This document shows positions 38,888 through 42,639 of a stretch of 42,639 nucleotides of DNA, in pieces. Under the pieces are notes generated by a model, which was not told the origin of the DNA, did no database searches, and saw nothing but the letters and a program-made list of their open reading frames with translations. The stretch is taken from positions 1-42,639 of IMG/VR virus record IMGVR_UViG_3300037069_002054. One strand, written 5' to 3'. The translations under genes were made by a program, and so were the position numbers. Numbering within the stretch: the first letter of the stretch is position 1; each line of letters opens with the position of its first letter. The stretch is from a virus.

Positions 38888-39319
38888 TTATTCTTCTGTT
38901 CCAGTTTTTCTAATAGACTGAAAAATATTCCCTTGTAGTTCATCTGCATAAGCTGGACGGCTTTCAATCAATTCTCCGTTCTCGTTGTAAAATCCAACTT
39001 CCCTACTTTCTGCATCTACAAATTTAAAACAACGCTCTGTAACATTTTCTGCTTTGTTTTTTAAACCTACTAAGATTTCTTTCTTTTCTACTATCAAAGG
39101 TTTTAGCGTATCACTAAATTCTTTTACAGTTTCTTTCTTCTGAACTTCGAGGTCATTAATTTGAATTGACAACTCAGAAAGAGATTCTTTCTTTTTCAGT
39201 ATTTGGTCGGGTGTAAACCGCTTCATGTAGCTTTTTTGTTCTACTGTGTCGCAGTTGTCGTTCAGAAAATTAATTCTGTCTTGTGGACTTAAAATGTCCT
39301 TACCTAATTCTCTTTGCAT
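38888..39319 (-). CDS. coiled-coil hypothetical protein, 143 aa
   Basis: Residues about 40-95 form a long coiled coil (SELSIQINDLEVQKKETVK). The C-terminus has FVDAESREVGFYNENGEL. May help assemble the recombination proteins around it; no known family. Confidence 0.65.
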   Translation of the reverse strand: MQRELGKDILSPQDRINFLNDNCDTVEQKSYMKRFTPDQILKKKESLSELSIQINDLEVQKKETVKEFSDTLKPLIVEKKEILVGLKNKAENVTERCFKFVDAESREVGFYNENGELIESRPAYADELQGNIFQSIRKTGTEE

Positions 39320-39348
39320 AAAAAATGGATTTATACCCTATTGGGCGG

Positions 39349-39714
39349 TTAAAAAATACTTGTTTGATTTTTGTTTTTAATAGAATTAGATTGTTGCTTA
39401 AGTCTAAATTCCATTGAAATCCATGACCTCATAGGGCGGGCATGGCATATAGGGTTTTTTGAATATGTCCAATCCTGCTTAAATATCAATCCTGCTTTTG
39501 AAAGCTTAAAGAATATGGAGCCAAAAATTCGTGGTTCGTGCGGAGGTTTATTGCCAGCATCATAATATGCTTTTTTAAAATCTTCCGAAGTAAAAGCCTT
39601 AAATTGAGTTTTTACCCACCCACAAGCGAATAGAAAACAATCATCATGATAACTCTGATTGTTTTCTTCCACTTGCTCGATTGCTTTTTTCATGGAATCG
39701 AATTGGCTTTTCAT
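39349..39714 (-). CDS. hypothetical protein, winged-helix-like, 121 aa
   Basis: The core FACGWVKTQFKAFTSEDFK, AYYDAGNKPPHEPRIFG and FFKLSKAGLIFK is of a type common beside phage exonucleases. The helix-helix-strand order resembles a winged helix that binds DNA. The C-terminal Asn/Lys tail is disordered. Role unknown. Confidence 0.65.
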   Translation of the reverse strand: MKSQFDSMKKAIEQVEENNQSYHDDCFLFACGWVKTQFKAFTSEDFKKAYYDAGNKPPHEPRIFGSIFFKLSKAGLIFKQDWTYSKNPICHARPMRSWISMEFRLKQQSNSIKNKNQTSIF

Positions 39715-39715
39715 A

Positions 39716-40492
39716 TTACATGATTATTATACCAAATCTTCCAAAAGCTTCTTCTTTTGAAATCGCAGGTAAAATTTCAGCCCAATCGCCATTTCGGAAA
39801 ACATCAAATCCAAAATTCAAAGCACCATCAATATCCAATACTTTTCGGCTTGTTAATAAACAAGGTTTCCCATCATCAAGTCCTTTTATGTAAATACCTT
39901 CTTTATAACCTCTTTTCTCAGCCTCAGAAATCATAAAAGGCTCAACATCTTTAAGAGAAGCTCTAATGTCATCTTTTGTTATTGAAACAGGAACAAATAA
40001 TTCTCGATATGATTTTGTCAATGGTGTAAAACCATAACACGAAAAGCCGAATACCTCTTTGTCGAATTTTTCTTTAGGACAATAAAATCCACCCATTGGA
40101 GTTTTCATCCATTGTCCGATTTCTAATTTAGGCTCAAGGACTTTCGGAAACCATTCTTTAAGAAGGTAATCGATTCTTTCTTTGTGAAGGGTGTTTTTAA
40201 GTTCTAATATTTGTTCTTTGGTGATTTCAAACTTTTCATCAACTTTAATATCACAAGCTTCCAAAAATACACGTTCGTCCCATGTTTCGTGGATTTCATC
40301 AATACCTTCCCATGCGAACTTAAACCCATATTTAGCGATTGATTCTATAGAAAAGTCTTGACCAGTATAATTTATTAAATAAGGGTATGTATCAAAATTT
40401 GAGAGGTTTTTAGTTTTTATGATACTTCCAGCCAACTTCTGCTTAATCATTTCAAACTGTTTTTGTGTGCATTTCATTGCGATTGCTTTCAT
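39716..40492 (-). CDS. hypothetical protein, 258 aa
   Basis: Alpha/beta protein without a recognised family: MKAIAMKCTQKQFEMIKQK, GIDEIHETWDERVF, FGFSCYGFTPLTKSYREL. It lies between the exonuclease and the winged-helix-like gene and could be an accessory of recombination. The stop abuts the next start by one base. Confidence 0.65.
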   Translation of the reverse strand: MKAIAMKCTQKQFEMIKQKLAGSIIKTKNLSNFDTYPYLINYTGQDFSIESIAKYGFKFAWEGIDEIHETWDERVFLEACDIKVDEKFEITKEQILELKNTLHKERIDYLLKEWFPKVLEPKLEIGQWMKTPMGGFYCPKEKFDKEVFGFSCYGFTPLTKSYRELFVPVSITKDDIRASLKDVEPFMISEAEKRGYKEGIYIKGLDDGKPCLLTSRKVLDIDGALNFGFDVFRNGDWAEILPAISKEEAFGRFGIIIM

Positions 40493-40512
40493 AGTTTTTT
40501 TTGTTAAAGTTA

Positions 40513-41391
40513 TTATTTAATCATGTTTAAAGAAATAGTTTTATAGTATTCCAATCCTAATTTTGCTTTGGAAACTAATTTTTGGTATTTCTCTTTATCC
40601 CTATAAAAAACAAATGTTTTAATACATTCTTCTCTTTTTATTTTAGGATTATTTGAGTAAACTAAATTTTGTTCAATTTGGTCATAAATAGGTTCCATTG
40701 CTCTTTCAAACGCATCCAATTCTTCGGGATTCATATCTCCTGAATAGTACTTCCATTTTTCCAAATCTTTTTCTCTTTGTACTAAATGTTCAGGAGTATC
40801 AACTAAACAAAACTTTAAATGAAACTCATCTGCATCCCATTGTTCCATATAAACAACACCTTGTATTTCATTATCCAATGATGGTTTTGCGTTTATAAAT
40901 GTTTCAGCATCCCAACAAGTTTTAGTATCGATAACAATCTTTTTAAGACCAAAGTCTTTAAAAATATCACATTCTCCAGTAAAGAACTCATTTTCTCGTC
41001 TTTCTTCATTTTTTGAATAGGCGATGTTTTCAACTTCGGTCAGTAAAGTTATTGATTCTTCTTCCTGAAATAAACCTTTGTCTAAGAATTTTGATTTAAT
41101 GCTTTTGACAATTCCTTTTTCATATTTAAGCCAAACTCTTTTAATGTAGTTTTTTGCTGTATCAGAAAGTTCAGGAGTAGCATCACGTTTAGTAATTAAT
41201 TCCTCCAATTCAGAAGGTTTTAAAGTGCCTTCCCATTTTACTTTATTTCCATTTTTGTTTATTCCAGTATCACGTTCAGAAATTAATTCTTCAACTCTTA
41301 ATTTATTTACTTCTGTAAATTCAGTTCCTTTTTTTTCAGTCATTAAAGAACCTGCTGAACTGGCATTGAATAATATTTTTTTTGCTTCCAT
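40513..41391 (-). CDS. PD-(D/E)XK exonuclease (YqaJ/RecE type), 292 aa
   Basis: The PD-(D/E)XK core is visible: FFTGECDIF (Asp142) and KIVIDTKTCWD (Asp155-x-Lys157), with a downstream EIQGVVYMEQW helix like the Q-containing motif of the YqaJ/Cas4-like family. The first 100 residues are helical. It would resect DNA ends for the annealing protein encoded upstream (41394-42119), the classic lambda Red/RecET pair. Adjacent, 2 bases apart. Confidence 0.82.
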   Translation of the reverse strand: MEAKKILFNASSAGSLMTEKKGTEFTEVNKLRVEELISERDTGINKNGNKVKWEGTLKPSELEELITKRDATPELSDTAKNYIKRVWLKYEKGIVKSIKSKFLDKGLFQEEESITLLTEVENIAYSKNEERRENEFFTGECDIFKDFGLKKIVIDTKTCWDAETFINAKPSLDNEIQGVVYMEQWDADEFHLKFCLVDTPEHLVQREKDLEKWKYYSGDMNPEELDAFERAMEPIYDQIEQNLVYSNNPKIKREECIKTFVFYRDKEKYQKLVSKAKLGLEYYKTISLNMIK

Positions 41392-41393
41392 TT

Positions 41394-42119
41394 TTAAAGT
41401 TTTTCTAAGTAGTCAATAAATCGTTTATAGGCTTTTACTTGTTTATTATCTATTACAGATTGAATAGTTTTAAAGTCGTGGGATTGGATTTTAGCCTCTT
41501 TTTCAGAAAACAACTTAGTTAGTAATTTCAAATTAAATTCGTCCTTATTAACCACCTTTTCGCTAAAAACTAAAATATCCTCTAAATCTTCATCCCTGTT
41601 TATATTAGCACCAAATAAATTACCCAACCTTTTAGCACCGTTTTTAATCGCTCTTGAGTAAGCACTACCTACAGCTAATTCTAAACCGTTGAATTTCATT
41701 GTAGAATTGAAAGTGTCAATAGATGCTCCTTTATCCTGTTGGATTGCTTTGGCACCAATTCCGTCAACTTCTTTGTTTTCTAAAGTAATCGGACATTTAT
41801 ATCGTATCGTAGCAATAACAATAAAACTATTCAAATCTCGATAAGAATTTTTAATAGAAAAACTCACCTGTTGAAAAAACATTTGCCTTAATGATTCCTC
41901 TACAATACCAATTGGGATGTAGTTATAATCCGTTCCAAATCCAGCATTTTGACCTTTTGCAAGTAATTCAGCCTTCATGTTTTTAATCATAATAGGCTCC
42001 TGATTCAAAGCATCATTTAAAATTTTTACTTTTTTCTGTAAAGTTTCGGCTTTTTCTATTTTAGATAAAAAACTAATTCCGTCAAACTCTACTACTGTGA
42101 TTTCTTGATTTTCTTCCAT
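41394..42119 (-). CDS. single-strand annealing protein, Rad52-like
   Basis: 241 aa. YIPIGIVEESLRQMFF, then LNSFIVIATIRYKCP and LAVGSAYSRAIKNGAKRL suggest the Rad52/Sak-like superfamily of single-strand annealing proteins: a beta-beta-beta-alpha core with a conserved AYSRAIKN helix. It pairs complementary strands after resection by the adjacent exonuclease. An ERF-type protein is the near alternative; either gives the same role. Confidence 0.75.
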   Translation of the reverse strand: MEENQEITVVEFDGISFLSKIEKAETLQKKVKILNDALNQEPIMIKNMKAELLAKGQNAGFGTDYNYIPIGIVEESLRQMFFQQVSFSIKNSYRDLNSFIVIATIRYKCPITLENKEVDGIGAKAIQQDKGASIDTFNSTMKFNGLELAVGSAYSRAIKNGAKRLGNLFGANINRDEDLEDILVFSEKVVNKDEFNLKLLTKLFSEKEAKIQSHDFKTIQSVIDNKQVKAYKRFIDYLEKL

Positions 42120-42136
42120 TTTATTTGTGTTGTTAA

Positions 42137-42358
42137 TTAAAAAGGGTTTTTTTGTTTTTGTATTATTTCAATATGATTATTAATATCTGATTTTTTATAA
42201 AATTTAGCAGCGATAAAATAACCGACCGAACCTCCATTTTTAGTACATTTTATAATTCTACCAGTTTGGCAGTTTATTACTTTTTTACAAGTACTTATTT
42301 TATAATAAGGATAATCTTTGAACTGCCATTTTACTGTAAAATTTACCTGTACAATCAT
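42137..42358 (-). CDS. conserved hypothetical protein, 73 aa
   Basis: VNFTVKWQFKDYPYYKISTCK, KVINCQTGRIIKCTKNG and VGYFIAAKFYKK are typical of a small family common in flavobacterial phages, resembling the NUMOD4-like DNA-binding fold of homing enzymes only in part. Possibly DNA binding. Confidence 0.7.
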   Translation of the reverse strand: MIVQVNFTVKWQFKDYPYYKISTCKKVINCQTGRIIKCTKNGGSVGYFIAAKFYKKSDINNHIEIIQKQKNPF

Positions 42359-42427
42359 ATTCTAAAGTATTGATTTCTAATTGTTTAAAATATACTAAAA
42401 TAGCTTGTAGCCAATAGTTACCAGTAA

Positions 42428-42639
42428 TTATTCAGAAACTTTATCGTAATCAGAATATTCTTCATTGATAACGTCTATTTCAGGTAATTCAAAAACTTCA
42501 AACGAGTTTTGTCCGCCTTCACGCCAAGAGAATTTATTATCGCATTTTTCAGCAATCAATTCCGCTTTTTCTTTGTTTTCAAATACTCCTACAATATTTG
42601 AAGATACACCACATTCGATGCAACCAATGTTTACTACTA
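42428..42639 (-). CDS. 3' part of the junction-spanning gene
   Basis: The minus-strand frame is open from the window end to TAA 42430-42428. It reads VVNIGCIECGVSSNIVGVF, then KEKAELIAEKC, SWREGGQNSFEVFELP and a short acidic tail; a small conserved-looking alpha/beta protein with CxxC. Frame and position fit continuation of the gene cut at base 1. The 69-base gap up to 42358 holds no gene or clear signal. Confidence 0.7.
   Translation of the reverse strand, partial: VVNIGCIECGVSSNIVGVFENKEKAELIAEKCDNKFSWREGGQNSFEVFELPEIDVINEEYSDYDKVSE

Noticed and set aside
1-42639. CRISPR array, insertion sequence or integrase with attachment sites
   Set aside because: No regularly spaced repeat array, no transposase and no tyrosine or serine integrase was seen, and the tRNA 3' half is not repeated.

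Overview
This AT-rich window carries what looks like an essentially complete tailed-phage genome from a Bacteroidota host, most likely Flavobacterium or a relative. The clues to the host are the promoters, which have the Bacteroidota -7 box TAnnTTTG (sometimes with TTG 19-21 bases upstream), the near absence of Shine-Dalgarno sequences (genes are preceded by A-rich leaders), and small hypothetical proteins of types common in flavobacterial phages. A long tape measure protein and a tail-tube-like protein without sheath or baseplate genes point to a siphovirus. I see no integrase. A gene cut off at base 1 (minus strand) continues in the same frame at base 42639, so the sequence is probably a circular or circularly permuted genome cut inside that gene.

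Layout. Bases 1-2749 (minus) hold a run of small early-type genes transcribed leftward from a good promoter at 2943-2972. Their leader contains a textbook type III hammerhead ribozyme (2776-2828), the most striking feature here. Across the circle junction the same leftward arm continues as 42639-31112: a Rad52-like annealing protein, a PD-(D/E)XK exonuclease, a nucleotidyltransferase-fold protein, a GIY-YIG nuclease, a replication initiator-like protein, a DnaC-like ATPase, many small regulators and NinG. A second leftward promoter with a structured leader lies at 36205-36289, and a terminator at 38016-38041 divides this arm.

The rightward arm runs 3152-31081. It starts with small terminase, then a gene with five GTATATAC palindromes around its promoter, a small membrane-protein gene interrupted by TGA, a papain-like protein and small genes. 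Next come an initiator-like tRNA-Met(CAT), a terminator, large terminase, portal (with an embedded DnaJ-type zinc motif), scaffold-like protein, major capsid, connectors, tail tube, tape measure, tail tip and fibres. The lysis cassette follows: holin-like proteins, a GH19 endolysin, a GIY-YIG homing endonuclease and a unimolecular spanin. After a leftward HTH regulator, a glycine-rich protein and two small genes end the arm, which converges with NinG.

The 12-mer TTTATATATTTG occurs in front of the tRNA, large terminase, capsid and tail-fibre genes and is probably the shared late promoter core. Working model: the leftward early arm supplies regulation, recombination and replication; the rightward late arm supplies packaging, virion and lysis.
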